Source: a bacterium (GTDB taxonomy: Bacteria; UBP6; UBA1177). Taken from it: a stretch of 64,000 nucleotides of DNA. Each line of letters begins with the position of its first letter. Within the stretch, counting starts at the first letter, position 1. Made by a program: the position numbers and the translations under genes. The stretch covers positions 161,331-225,330 of the forward strand of contig JAFYIZ010000047.1 in assembly GCA_017538365.1 (NCBI GenBank), in the 5' to 3' direction. The notes beneath the pieces were generated by a model. It saw only the letters and a program-made list of their open reading frames with translations. It had not been told where the DNA came from and did no database searches. Positions 26,854 through 35,315 of the stretch are shown in pieces.

Positions 26854-28389
26854 GTGCGTAAATATATTTTCTTTCTTTGTTTTTTCTTTGTTTCGACTCT
26901 TTCTGCTGACATTTCGCAGGAATTCGATTTCCTGCACAGCGCATCGTTTTCGTTTAAGAACAATGTTCCGTACATCAGGGTGCACGTCAAAAGTTATGAA
27001 AACGGTACTAAAATAGAAAATATAAAGAGTTTTGAGTGCGGAAACAGCGAAATTGCATTGAAATCATTCACTTTTTCTGTCTCTTCTTTCACTCCTGCAG
27101 TGGTAAAATACAAAATTGCTTTTCAGGAACTCGCACAGAGCGAGCTCAGAAGTCATGCGGAGAAGGCGAAACTCTGGAGCATGAAAAGCGGTATGGAGAC
27201 TGAGATCTTCGTTCACGGCGCGATATTTTCGATAAACAAGTCCACCATAGACAACCGCGAATACTTCATCACTTCAAAAGAGCTTTTCGATAAAGATGAA
27301 AGTGAAAAACTTCTCAATAAATTCAGGGAAATGTTCCCCGAGCACAATATCGTTTCGATCCCGGTGCATGAAAGCAATGCAAGTTCTCTCATAAATGTGA
27401 AAACTGATGACGGAAAAACCTATAAGTGCCCGAATCTGCTTCTTATTCACCCGAAAGCGGGTTTTATGGCGGGAAACGACGACTATCCGGGGGAGAAAAA
27501 CTATTTTCTGACTCCTGTGGCAGGCGGAAAAGCCGAACTGGTGATAGAAGATTCGGTCGAAAGCATCCTGCAGCGCATCCTTCCGGGAGAAATGTTCCTC
27601 TCGGCTCCGCTTGAAACCCTCAAGGCACAGGCTGTAGCGGCTCGTACAGACATTTTCATGCAGCTCGGAAAGCGTCACGTTTCCGAAATATGGCATATCT
27701 GCAGCGAGGTCCACTGCCAGAAAGTGATCTGGAACGGAAAAATAGATTCCAAATTCGTTCAGGCGGTTAAGGAAACAGAAGGCGAGGTAATTCTTTTCAA
27801 CGGAACTCACGTTGCGCGGTCTCCTTATTGCTCAAGCGCCGGAGGCAGGACAGAAGACATCAGAAACGTCTGGTTCACTGCCGAAAAACCTTATCTTTCG
27901 GGCGTCTGGGACGGTGACAAGCCGCTTGATCTCGACCTTTCCAAAGAAGCCGACCTCAGAACCTTTCTGCAGAGCGACTACGGCGAAGACAACATAAAAA
28001 TGAACAAACGCCACCGCTGGGAAGTGCGCTTCAGCGAGGAAAAGATCGAAAATCTGCTGAATGCACGCAAAAAAATAGGAAAACTCGTCTCGATCAACGC
28101 TCTTTCACGCGGAGTTTCGGGGCGTATATACAAGATAGAATTTGCCGGGACCGAGGGAAAACTTATAGTTTACGGTGAACTTAACGTTAGAAAATTGTTG
28201 GATAATTTATATAGCTCCGCATTTCTTGCCCGCAGAGAGAAGAATGAATGGGTCTTCACCGGAATGGGCTGGGGACACGGAGTCGGAATGAGCCAGATGG
28301 GAGCCGTTTCGCTTGGTCGCAAAGGCAAGGATTTCCGCTTTATTTTGAAGAGATACTATCCGAAAACAGAAATATCAAAAATTTATTGA
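26854..28389 (+). CDS. Secreted SpoIID/LytB-domain protein
   Basis: A 511-residue exported protein. The likely start is GTG 26854, which gives a clean signal peptide (about 20 residues ending STLSADIS). The C-terminal half is a SpoIID/LytB domain: RILPGEMFLSAPLETLKAQAVAARTDIF, SSAGGRTEDIRNVW, and the terminal WGHGVGMSQMGA, all hallmarks. SpoIID itself is a lytic transglycosylase acting on denuded glycan in sporulation; homologues in non-sporulating diderms probably act on peptidoglycan during growth or division. The N-terminal 200 residues are not recognised. It ends 12 bases before gpmI. Confidence 0.87.
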   Translation: MRKYIFFLCFFFVSTLSADISQEFDFLHSASFSFKNNVPYIRVHVKSYENGTKIENIKSFECGNSEIALKSFTFSVSSFTPAVVKYKIAFQELAQSELRSHAEKAKLWSMKSGMETEIFVHGAIFSINKSTIDNREYFITSKELFDKDESEKLLNKFREMFPEHNIVSIPVHESNASSLINVKTDDGKTYKCPNLLLIHPKAGFMAGNDDYPGEKNYFLTPVAGGKAELVIEDSVESILQRILPGEMFLSAPLETLKAQAVAARTDIFMQLGKRHVSEIWHICSEVHCQKVIWNGKIDSKFVQAVKETEGEVILFNGTHVARSPYCSSAGGRTEDIRNVWFTAEKPYLSGVWDGDKPLDLDLSKEADLRTFLQSDYGEDNIKMNKRHRWEVRFSEEKIENLLNARKKIGKLVSINALSRGVSGRIYKIEFAGTEGKLIVYGELNVRKLLDNLYSSAFLARREKNEWVFTGMGWGHGVGMSQMGAVSLGRKGKDFRFILKRYYPKTEISKIY

Positions 28390-28401
28390 GGTGAATGAAT
28401 T

Positions 28402-29922
28402 ATGGAAAACAAAAAAGTTATGCTCATGATTCTTGACGGTTTCGGGATCAGGGAAAACAGCGATTTCAACGCGGTAAAAACGGCGAAAACGCCTAATATC
28501 GATAAACTTTTAGCTTCTTCGCCGAAGTGCCAGCTCTCGGCAAGCGGCCTTGATGTCGGACTTCCGAAAGGTCAGATGGGAAACAGCGAAGTAGGGCACA
28601 CAAATATCGGTGCCGGAAGAGTCGTTTATCAGGATTTGACCAAGATCGACAGAGCGATTGAAGACGGCTCTTTTTTTGAAAATCCCGTGCTTAAAGAGAC
28701 AGTCAAAGAGCTCAAGATCCACGGTGGAACACTTCATCTCATGGGGCTCGTTTCTCCCGGCGGAGTCCACAGCTCGATGGAACATCTCTACGCGCTTCTT
28801 GAATTCGGAAAGAGAAATAAACTCGAAGTCGTCGTCCACTGCTTTCTTGACGGTAGGGATACGCCTCCACAGAGCGCGATAAACTATGTCAGAGAGCTTG
28901 ACGAGAAGATGAAAAAAGAGGGTCTCGGCGAGATCGCGACCGTCATGGGCAGATTTTACGCGATGGACCGCGACAACCGCTGGGAAAGGGTGGAACAGGC
29001 TTACGATGCGCTTACGATGGGTTTCGGACTGCGCGCCGAAACACCGGTAGATGCTATACTCAACTCTTACGCAAGAGGCGAATACGACGAATTCGTAAGG
29101 CCTACCATAATCATGAACGAAAGCGGTTTTCCGAAAGGGGTCATGCGCGATGAAGACGCCGTCATCTTCTTTAATTTCAGGGCTGACAGAGCGAGAGAGA
29201 TCTCGATGGCGCTCAACTTTGAGGAATTTGACGGATTTATGAGAAAGCAGCGCGTCAACTTCAGCCAGTATGCGACGATGACACGCTACCGCGCCGATTT
29301 TCCGTTCCCCGTTCTTTTCGAGCATGAAGAACTCAAAAACATTTTAGGCGAAGTCGTTTCCAAGGCGGGAAAAACGCAGCTCAGGATCGCCGAGACTGAA
29401 AAATACGCCCACGTCACATTCTTTTTCAACGGTGGAAAAGAGACCGTTTTTGATGGCGAAGAGCGTATCCTTGTCCCATCTCCAAAAGTTCAGACCTATG
29501 ACCTCAAACCTGAGATGAGTGCCTATGAAGTTACAGAACAACTTCTTGAAAATATTGAAAAATTCGATCTTGTAATACTCAATTTCGCAAATCCCGACAT
29601 GGTTGGTCACACCGGTGTCATGGAAGCTGCGGTAAAAGCGATCGAAGCTATCGACGAGTGCGTCGGAAAGATCATGACGAAAGTCAAAAAAGAGGGGAGA
29701 GTGCTCATTCTCACAGCCGATCACGGCAACAGCGAGCAGATGTTCGACGAGACGACCAAGGCTCCGCACACGGCACATACGACGAACCCCGTTCCTTTCG
29801 CGATTTACAACTACAAAAATGTCGATCTGCACAACGGAATTTTAGCCGATATCGCGCCGACGATACTCAAGATCATGGGACTTGAGATCCCTGCGGAAAT
29901 GACGGGAAAAGAACTTTTCTGA
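28402..29922 (+). CDS. gpmI: 2,3-bisphosphoglycerate-independent phosphoglycerate mutase
   Basis: A 506-residue metalloenzyme that interconverts 3- and 2-phosphoglycerate. The nucleophile Ser lies in QMGNSEVGHTNIG (about residue 62); LDGFGIREN at the N-terminus and TADHGNSEQM with PHTAHTTNPVPF at the C-terminus supply the Mn ligands. HCFLDGRDTPP and RADRAREI line the substrate site. The length is standard. It is the last gene of the run starting at 21,865, where spacing never exceeds about 20 bases. Confidence 0.96.
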   Translation: MENKKVMLMILDGFGIRENSDFNAVKTAKTPNIDKLLASSPKCQLSASGLDVGLPKGQMGNSEVGHTNIGAGRVVYQDLTKIDRAIEDGSFFENPVLKETVKELKIHGGTLHLMGLVSPGGVHSSMEHLYALLEFGKRNKLEVVVHCFLDGRDTPPQSAINYVRELDEKMKKEGLGEIATVMGRFYAMDRDNRWERVEQAYDALTMGFGLRAETPVDAILNSYARGEYDEFVRPTIIMNESGFPKGVMRDEDAVIFFNFRADRAREISMALNFEEFDGFMRKQRVNFSQYATMTRYRADFPFPVLFEHEELKNILGEVVSKAGKTQLRIAETEKYAHVTFFFNGGKETVFDGEERILVPSPKVQTYDLKPEMSAYEVTEQLLENIEKFDLVILNFANPDMVGHTGVMEAAVKAIEAIDECVGKIMTKVKKEGRVLILTADHGNSEQMFDETTKAPHTAHTTNPVPFAIYNYKNVDLHNGILADIAPTILKIMGLEIPAEMTGKELF

Positions 29923-29939
29923 TGAACGGATTCGACTTT

Positions 29940-29975
29940 TTTACATTTTTACAAAAATTGGTAATATCAGCTCCG
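29940..29975 (+). promoter_or_regulatory. Putative promoter for gltX
   Basis: TTTACA (29940-29945), 16 bases, TAATAT (29962-29967), then CAGCTCCGTTTG. It leaves a leader of about 60 bases with no obvious structure. Confidence 0.4.
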
Positions 29976-30033
29976 TTTGAAGGGCATTTATATGCTTTTG
30001 ATTGATAACTGATTGATTTTGCAGGAGAAATCT

Positions 30034-31497
30034 ATGAGTAATGAAAAAGTAAGGACAAGATTCGCGCCGAGTCCGACCGGTTATATGCACGTCGGAAATT
30101 TGAGAACGGCTCTCTATGCGTGGCTCATTGCGAGAAAAAATCACGGAACATTCGTTCTCAGAATCGAAGATACCGACCAGGAAAGGAAGATCGAAGGAGC
30201 GGTCGATCTGATTTACAGGACTCTGGCTGAAACAGGACTTGACCACGACGAAGGTCCCGATGTAGGCGGCGATTACGGTCCTTACGTTCAGAGCGAGAGA
30301 ATGGCTGCCGGAATTTACATGAAATACGCCGAAGAACTGATTGAAAAAGGGTATGCTTACAGATGTTTCTGCACGAAAGAGCGTCTTGACGACCTTCGCA
30401 AACACTGCGAGGAAAACCATGAACAGACAAAATACGACAGACACTGCCTCAGCCTTTCGAAAGAGGAAATTCAGAAAAATCTCGATGCAGGAATTCCTTA
30501 TGTTATCAGGCAGAAAATGCCAGATAGCGGAACGACTTCTTTCCACGATGAAGTTTACGGCGATATCGAAGTCGAAAACTCGACGATGGATGATCTAATC
30601 TTAATAAAATCAGATGGTTATCCTACTTACAACTTTGCAAACGTAGTTGATGACCACCTGATGGGTATCACTCACGTCGTCCGCGGAAGCGAATACCTGA
30701 TTTCGACTCCGAAATATAACCTGCTTTACGACGCTTTCGGCTGGGAAAAACCGCATTACGTCCATGTTTCGCCCGTTATGAGAGACGCTCAGCGCAAACT
30801 TTCGAAGCGTGACGGAGACGCGAGCTACGCCGATTTCATCAACAAAGGCTGCCTCAAGGACGCGCTTCTGAATTATGTCGCACTTTTGGGCTGGAACCCC
30901 GGAAACGACCGCGAGATCTTTACTCTTCCGGAACTTATCGAAGCTTTTGATATCAAAGGAATAGGCAAATCTCCCGCCATTTTCGATGAAGTAAAACTCC
31001 GCTGGCTCAACAGTGAATATATCCGCGCAATGTCTCAGGACGAATTCTTAAAACACGCGATGCCATTCATCAAGCAGGCAGTAAAACGCGAAGATGTCAA
31101 CTTCGACGTTATTGCGGCTGGGCTTCACAAGAGAACGGAATACTTCAGCGATGTAATTCCTCAGCTTGATTTCATCGATGAACTTCCGGAATATTCGGCT
31201 GAACTCTACGTCAACAAAAAGATGAAGACCGACAAGGAAAATTCGCTTCAGGCACTTCTTCTGCTTAAACCGGAACTTGAAAAATTCGAGGATTGGGACC
31301 ACGAAAAACTTTACTACAAAGTCGTTGATATCGCTGAAAAAGCGGGGATAAACAAAAAAGTCCTTCTCTGGTCGATGCGTGTTGCTTTAAGCGGAAAAGA
31401 GCTTACCCCAGGCGGCGGAAGCGACATAGCTGCGATCATCGGAAAAGCTGAATCTCTCAAAAGAATCGACAAAGGCATCGAGCTTCTTCAAAAGTAA
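30034..31497 (+). CDS. gltX: Glutamate--tRNA ligase
   Basis: A 487-residue class I synthetase. The HIGH-type motif is PSPTGYMHVGNLRTALY near the N-terminus and the KMSKS-type motif is KLSKRDG in the middle. It is discriminating-type length, with the C-terminal helical anticodon-binding domain. I start at ATG 30034 after AGGAGA; the TTG at 30013 has no site. Whether it charges tRNA-Gln as well cannot be decided here, as no glnS or gatCAB is in view. Confidence 0.95.
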   Translation: MSNEKVRTRFAPSPTGYMHVGNLRTALYAWLIARKNHGTFVLRIEDTDQERKIEGAVDLIYRTLAETGLDHDEGPDVGGDYGPYVQSERMAAGIYMKYAEELIEKGYAYRCFCTKERLDDLRKHCEENHEQTKYDRHCLSLSKEEIQKNLDAGIPYVIRQKMPDSGTTSFHDEVYGDIEVENSTMDDLILIKSDGYPTYNFANVVDDHLMGITHVVRGSEYLISTPKYNLLYDAFGWEKPHYVHVSPVMRDAQRKLSKRDGDASYADFINKGCLKDALLNYVALLGWNPGNDREIFTLPELIEAFDIKGIGKSPAIFDEVKLRWLNSEYIRAMSQDEFLKHAMPFIKQAVKREDVNFDVIAAGLHKRTEYFSDVIPQLDFIDELPEYSAELYVNKKMKTDKENSLQALLLLKPELEKFEDWDHEKLYYKVVDIAEKAGINKKVLLWSMRVALSGKELTPGGGSDIAAIIGKAESLKRIDKGIELLQK

Positions 31498-31541
31498 ATC
31501 CTTTATCTTCTCCATATCAAAATAATCTGTTTTTAAATATC

Positions 31542-31568
31542 TTGATTTGTATTTGTGACATTTATATC
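31542..31568 (+). promoter_or_regulatory. Putative promoter of the XRE-S24 repressor
   Basis: TTGATT (31542-31547) and TATATC (31563-31568) with a 15-base spacer. The predicted transcript starts just before a perfect 12-base palindrome. Weak elements, offered mainly for their position. Confidence 0.3.
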
Positions 31569-31581
31569 TTGCAAAAACGAT

Positions 31582-31593
31582 AGCAGCGCTGCT
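31582..31593. promoter_or_regulatory. Candidate operator, perfect palindrome AGCAGCGCTGCT
   Basis: A 12-base perfect dyad 45 bases before the start of an XRE-family repressor, the usual place for an autoregulatory operator. It is too short to be a terminator and has no U-run. Confidence 0.4.
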
Positions 31594-31637
31594 GTTCATA
31601 TTTCATTTTTTACATTTAATTTTTTGGAGATTTTATA

Positions 31638-32201
31638 ATGAATTACGGTGACAAAATAAGAACAGTACGTGAAAAATTGAAAATCACACAAAAGGAAATG
31701 GCTAAAAGTTTAGAAATTTCACAGGCTTATCTTTCTGCTATCGAATCCGGTAAAATGCAGGCAAATGCAAAAGTGATTTTCGGGCTTGAAAGGATTTACG
31801 GTGTGAAAACTGAATGGCTCTATGAAGGTGATGGTGATGTTTTTGCCGGAAAAACGCCTGTCGTTGCTGAAAAAGGCAGCCGGTACATCGCTTCTTTCAT
31901 AGGCGAGATCGGCTCTTCTATTGATGAAGGCAAGCTGCTTCTTTTCGATGTGACGAGCGACAACATGGAACCAGGTTTTCTCATCGGAGACGAAGTTTTA
32001 GTCGATGTGTCGGACAAACACATGAAGAATTTCGGAGTCTATCTTTTCGAAATTGAATCCCGAATGGTGCTTAAGCGCTTTATTGACGGAGAGTTCGGGA
32101 AGCTCACCAACGACAAACCGGCAAAGAAAAACAACGACATTATTATGAACAGTTCAATAAGATGTGTCGGGAGGGCAGTGTGGATCATAAGAAAGTTGTA
32201 A
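31638..32201 (+). CDS. XRE-family repressor with S24 (LexA/CI-like) C-terminal domain
   Basis: A 187-residue protein. Residues 3-58 form an XRE helix-turn-helix (TQKEMAKSLEISQAYLSAIESG). The C-terminal half is a S24 peptidase fold with the catalytic Ser107 in TSDNMEPG and Lys146 in RMVLKRF. An Ala70-Gly71 pair lies 36-37 residues before the serine, close to the spacing between the cleavage site and the serine in LexA and lambda CI, so RecA-stimulated self-cleavage is plausible. It stands alone between gltX and znuCB with GGAG before the ATG. It could be an SOS-type or host regulator; no phage genes surround it. Confidence 0.87.
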   Translation: MNYGDKIRTVREKLKITQKEMAKSLEISQAYLSAIESGKMQANAKVIFGLERIYGVKTEWLYEGDGDVFAGKTPVVAEKGSRYIASFIGEIGSSIDEGKLLLFDVTSDNMEPGFLIGDEVLVDVSDKHMKNFGVYLFEIESRMVLKRFIDGEFGKLTNDKPAKKNNDIIMNSSIRCVGRAVWIIRKL

Positions 32202-32221
32202 TTTAAATTTTTTTCAACAAA

Positions 32222-32257
32222 AGGCGGCAATTTGTCTGCAAAAGATGGTCGCCGCCT
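32222..32257. repeat. Inverted repeat AGGCGGC ... GCCGCCT
   Basis: Seven-base arms (32222-32228 and 32251-32257) around a 22-base loop, between the repressor stop and the znuC promoter region. It may serve as a terminator of the repressor transcript, though the T-run after it is poor, or as a regulatory site for znuC. Confidence 0.35.
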
Positions 32258-32318
32258 GATTTCCGTGTAGATTTTCCCGAAAATTTGAGTATGATGCCTC
32301 GGTTTTGAGGAGGTCGTT

Positions 32319-33059
32319 TTGGACAAACCTGAAGTCATAAATTTCGACAAAGTTTCGTTTTTTTACGGGAAGAATGAAATCCTGCGCGATGTTTCTTTTT
32401 CTGTCAAAAAAGAGGATTTCTTTGCGATAATAGGTCCCAACGGCGGCGGAAAGACGACGATCCTCAGGCTCATGCTCGGTTTTATCAAGCCGACAAGCGG
32501 TAAAATCACGGTTTTTGGAGATGAACCCGGCAGGAATTTCACGAAAATCGCATCTGTTCCTCAGTTTTCCTCCCACGACAGGCTTTTTCCGATAACTGTT
32601 GAGGAAGTTGTGCTTCAGGGGTTGGTCAAATCGACTTCTTTTCTTCCTTTTTACAGCAAAGCGGAAAAGGCGAAGGCTGAAGACGCGATGAAAAAACTCG
32701 GTATTTTTGACCGTGCAGACGCCCGTTTCGGCGATCTTTCCGGCGGACTCAAGCAGAGAACTCTCATTGCAAGGGCGATTGTGAGTGACCCGGAAATCCT
32801 TCTTCTAGATGAGCCTGTGGCAAGCGTTGACAGCTCTGTCGAAAAGGATATTTACGAGATGCTTCTCGACATGAATAAAAAAATAACGATTGTCATGGTT
32901 TCTCACGACATCGGCTTTGTTTCGAGTTTCGTGACAAAAATAGGCTGTGTAAACAAGATTTTCGTCGAACATCATTCAAAAGATGAGATGTGCTGTTTGG
33001 AGGAGCACCACGCATATAGTGGAAAAACAACTATGGTCCATCATAAGTGCGGTATTTAA
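32319..33059 (+). CDS. znuC: Metal ABC transporter ATPase (ZnuC/MntB family) with His/Cys-rich tail
   Basis: A 246-residue ABC ATPase: Walker A GPNGGGKTT, signature LSGGLKQR, Walker B EILLLDEP, H-loop VSHD. The FPITVEEVVLQG block is typical of the zinc/manganese importer group. The last 35 residues carry paired His (VEHH, EEHH, VHH) and four Cys residues, a likely metal-binding tail. The start is TTG 32319, five bases after AGGAGG; a -10-like TATGAT (32290-32295) with GCCTCGGTTTTG follows the promoter style of the window. It directly abuts the permease gene. No substrate-binding protein gene is adjacent. Confidence 0.88.
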   Translation: MDKPEVINFDKVSFFYGKNEILRDVSFSVKKEDFFAIIGPNGGGKTTILRLMLGFIKPTSGKITVFGDEPGRNFTKIASVPQFSSHDRLFPITVEEVVLQGLVKSTSFLPFYSKAEKAKAEDAMKKLGIFDRADARFGDLSGGLKQRTLIARAIVSDPEILLLDEPVASVDSSVEKDIYEMLLDMNKKITIVMVSHDIGFVSSFVTKIGCVNKIFVEHHSKDEMCCLEEHHAYSGKTTMVHHKCGI

Positions 33060-33872
33060 ATGGGTTTTTTTAATGCGCTTTCGACATATTCGTTTTTGCA
33101 GAATGCAGTGATTGCGGCGCTTTTGGCGGCACTTTCATGCGGAATTTCCGGCACTTTTGTCCACATAAACCGCATAACTTTTATTGCGGGCGGTATAGCT
33201 CATGCGGTTTTGGGCGGAGTAGGTGCTGCGGTATTTTTCGGATTTTCTCCGTTTGCAGGTGCGATAATCACGGCGCTCATTTTCGCGGTTCTGCTCGGTA
33301 TAATCAGGCTCAAGGCGACGCAGCACGAAGATACGGTGATAGGAGCTATGTGGGCGTGCGGAATGTCGGCAGGTATAATTTTCATTTATCTGACACCGGG
33401 TTATGCTGTAAATCTCAACAATTATCTTTTCGGAAATATTCTGCTCGTTTCGAAAAGCGATATTGCGGCACTTTCTGTGCTCGCAGCGCTTGTAATTCTG
33501 GTAAGTGCGCTCTTTTTCAGGCAGTTCAAAGCGGTCAGTTTTGATGAGGAAAATGCCGAGCTTCACGGTGTAAAAGCGTCGCTCATTTATATTCTCATGC
33601 TTTCTGTTATAGCTCTCACGGTAGTTGTTCTGATGAAAGTCGTCGGTCTGATTTTAGTAATCGCTTTTATGACTCTGCCCGCTGCAACGGCTGCGATTTT
33701 TCAGAGAAAAGTCGGCGGAATAATCCTTCTTTCGATAATTCTGAGCTTCATTTTCAGCATGAGCGGTTTGTTCGTTTCATACACTTGGAATCTCCCGACC
33801 GGAGCGGTCATCACGCTTGTTTCAGGCGCGGTTTACGCTCTTTCTCTTGCGTTTTCAAAAATCAAAGGATAG
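33060..33872 (+). CDS. znuB: Metal ABC transporter permease (ZnuB/MntC family)
   Basis: A 270-residue inner-membrane protein with about eight hydrophobic segments. The pattern SGTFVHINRITFIAGGIAHAVLGGVG near the N-terminus and VKVVGLILVIAFMTLPAATA-type block (here MKVVGLILVIAFMTLPAATAA) are diagnostic of the zinc/manganese permease family. It starts immediately after the znuC stop codon. Together they form an importer core for Zn, Mn or Fe; the binding protein must be coded elsewhere. The stop is five bases from the stop of convergent yigZ. Confidence 0.9.
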   Translation: MGFFNALSTYSFLQNAVIAALLAALSCGISGTFVHINRITFIAGGIAHAVLGGVGAAVFFGFSPFAGAIITALIFAVLLGIIRLKATQHEDTVIGAMWACGMSAGIIFIYLTPGYAVNLNNYLFGNILLVSKSDIAALSVLAALVILVSALFFRQFKAVSFDEENAELHGVKASLIYILMLSVIALTVVVLMKVVGLILVIAFMTLPAATAAIFQRKVGGIILLSIILSFIFSMSGLFVSYTWNLPTGAVITLVSGAVYALSLAFSKIKG

Positions 33873-33877
33873 TGGAT

Positions 33878-34495
33878 TTATACAATTTTCGGTGTTATTT
33901 TGCCACCGGTTTTTTCAACCATTTCGGCAATGAATTTTTCAACTGATGCAATCGGGATTCTGACTGTAACAGAACTTCCTGTTTCAGTGTAAGTTGTTGA
34001 TTTTATTTCCAAACCGTCAAATCTTCCGATATAACTCATTGCAATTCCGGTAAAATCGAAAGGGATATCGACTTTGAGTTCTTTTTTTATGATTACGGTT
34101 TCTACTTCACATGAATCGAGTGCAACTCTTGCCGATGCGCCGTAAGTTCTGGTGAGCCCGCCTGTTCCGAGTTTGATTCCGCCGTAATATCTGACGCTTG
34201 TTACTAGAACATTGAAGAGTTCCTTCCTCAGAATTTCGTTGTAAATCGGAAGTCCGGCTGTTCCCGAAGGTTCGCCGTCATCGCTGTAGCGGAAAGTGGT
34301 GATTTCACCTTCGCCAAGAAGGTAGGCAAAGCAGATGTGGGTGCAGTCGTAGTGAATTTTCCAGAGTTTTTTGACTGTTTCTTCAGCTTCCTCTTTTGTC
34401 GAAACAGGGAAACACTGTGATATGAAACGGCTGTTTTTTTCTTTTATTTCAACTGGTTGAGTCGATTTAAAGATTGTTTTGAACTGTTCGATCAT
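33878..34495 (-). CDS. YigZ / IMPACT (UPF0029) family protein
   Basis: A 205-residue protein of the widespread YigZ family. The family block DDGEPSGTAGLPIYNEIL followed by VTSVRYYGGIKLGTGGLTRTYGASA is intact; the C-terminal 70 residues are the DUF1949-type ferredoxin-like domain. Eukaryotic IMPACT binds GCN1; the bacterial function is not settled. It overlaps lgt by 29 bases, so the two are translationally linked, and it is the last gene of lspA-lgt-yigZ. Confidence 0.9.
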   Translation of the reverse strand: MIEQFKTIFKSTQPVEIKEKNSRFISQCFPVSTKEEAEETVKKLWKIHYDCTHICFAYLLGEGEITTFRYSDDGEPSGTAGLPIYNEILRKELFNVLVTSVRYYGGIKLGTGGLTRTYGASARVALDSCEVETVIIKKELKVDIPFDFTGIAMSYIGRFDGLEIKSTTYTETGSSVTVRIPIASVEKFIAEMVEKTGGKITPKIV

Positions 34496-35315
34496 TATTT
34501 TTTTCTTTCAAATTCTCTTCCGACGGAAGAACTAGAATCAAAACGCCGATTGTGAAGGTTATGAGCGCTACGAGCTGCGAAGTCGAAAGCAGGTTGTTAA
34601 AGAAAAGTCCGCGGTCGTCAGCACGGAAAAATTCGATTATGAAGCGGAAAGTGCCGTACATCGTGAGCCAGAGACCCAGAAGTTCGCCGTCCTTTTTTTT
34701 GTGTTTGCGGAAGTAGAACCAGAGGACGAGGAAAATCGAAGATGTCACGAAAGTCGAAACCAGCTGTGTTGGCAGAACGGGGAGCGGAAGATCTTTCAGA
34801 TTGAGCAGAATGTCGCGGGCGAACTGGTTTTTCGCGCTGAGGCCGTATCTTAAAAAAGTCTGAGCGAAAGGGGAAGCCGAGATTTCGCCGAAGCAGCAGC
34901 CGTTGAGGTAGCACGCAAATCTGCCGAGCCCGAGCCCGAAAGCAAGCCCAAGAATGTAGCAGTCGAGGTACTTCATGAGCGGTGCTTTGTGTTTCGTGAA
35001 CCACCAGACAGCTGTCGGAAGACCGAAAATGACTGTTCCGTAAAACGCGAGACCGCCTTTCCAGACTGCGAAAATCGCAAGCGGTTTCTGAATGTAAATA
35101 TCGAGGAATCCGTCAAAAACAATGTGCATCACCCTTGCACCGAAATAACCCATTGTCGTAGTGATTACAGCACCTTGCAAAGCCATTTTTATATCGAGTT
35201 TGTTGCGTCTGATTTCCCACCAGGTGAGAAAATTTCCGACGATGACGCAGATGAAAACTACAAAATAGAATGAGGAAACCGAAAAATCACCGATCGAAAA
35301 AAGGGTGGGGCGCAT
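34467..35315 (-). CDS. lgt: Prolipoprotein diacylglyceryl transferase
   Basis: A 282-residue membrane enzyme that transfers diacylglycerol from phosphatidylglycerol to the lipobox cysteine. Signature GRFACYLNGCCFG and the C-terminal FRFIIEFFRADDRG are present, with about seven membrane segments. The start codon overlaps the lspA stop (TAATG). Coupling with lspA puts the first two steps of lipoprotein maturation in one operon, in a genome region rich in lipoproteins. Confidence 0.95.
   Translation of the reverse strand: MRPTLFSIGDFSVSSFYFVVFICVIVGNFLTWWEIRRNKLDIKMALQGAVITTTMGYFGARVMHIVFDGFLDIYIQKPLAIFAVWKGGLAFYGTVIFGLPTAVWWFTKHKAPLMKYLDCYILGLAFGLGLGRFACYLNGCCFGEISASPFAQTFLRYGLSAKNQFARDILLNLKDLPLPVLPTQLVSTFVTSSIFLVLWFYFRKHKKKDGELLGLWLTMYGTFRFIIEFFRADDRGLFFNNLLSTSQLVALITFTIGVLILVLPSEENLKEKNNDRTVQNNL

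Noticed and set aside
28510..29325. 271-codon open frame antisense to gpmI, and a similar frame at 16850-17530 opposite the MFS gene
   Set aside because: Both mirror strongly conserved genes and have implausible composition (Cys/His/Arg-rich).
31638..32201. Prophage marked by a CI-like repressor
   Set aside because: Neighbours are gltX and a metal importer; no integrase, structural genes or attachment repeats are visible.
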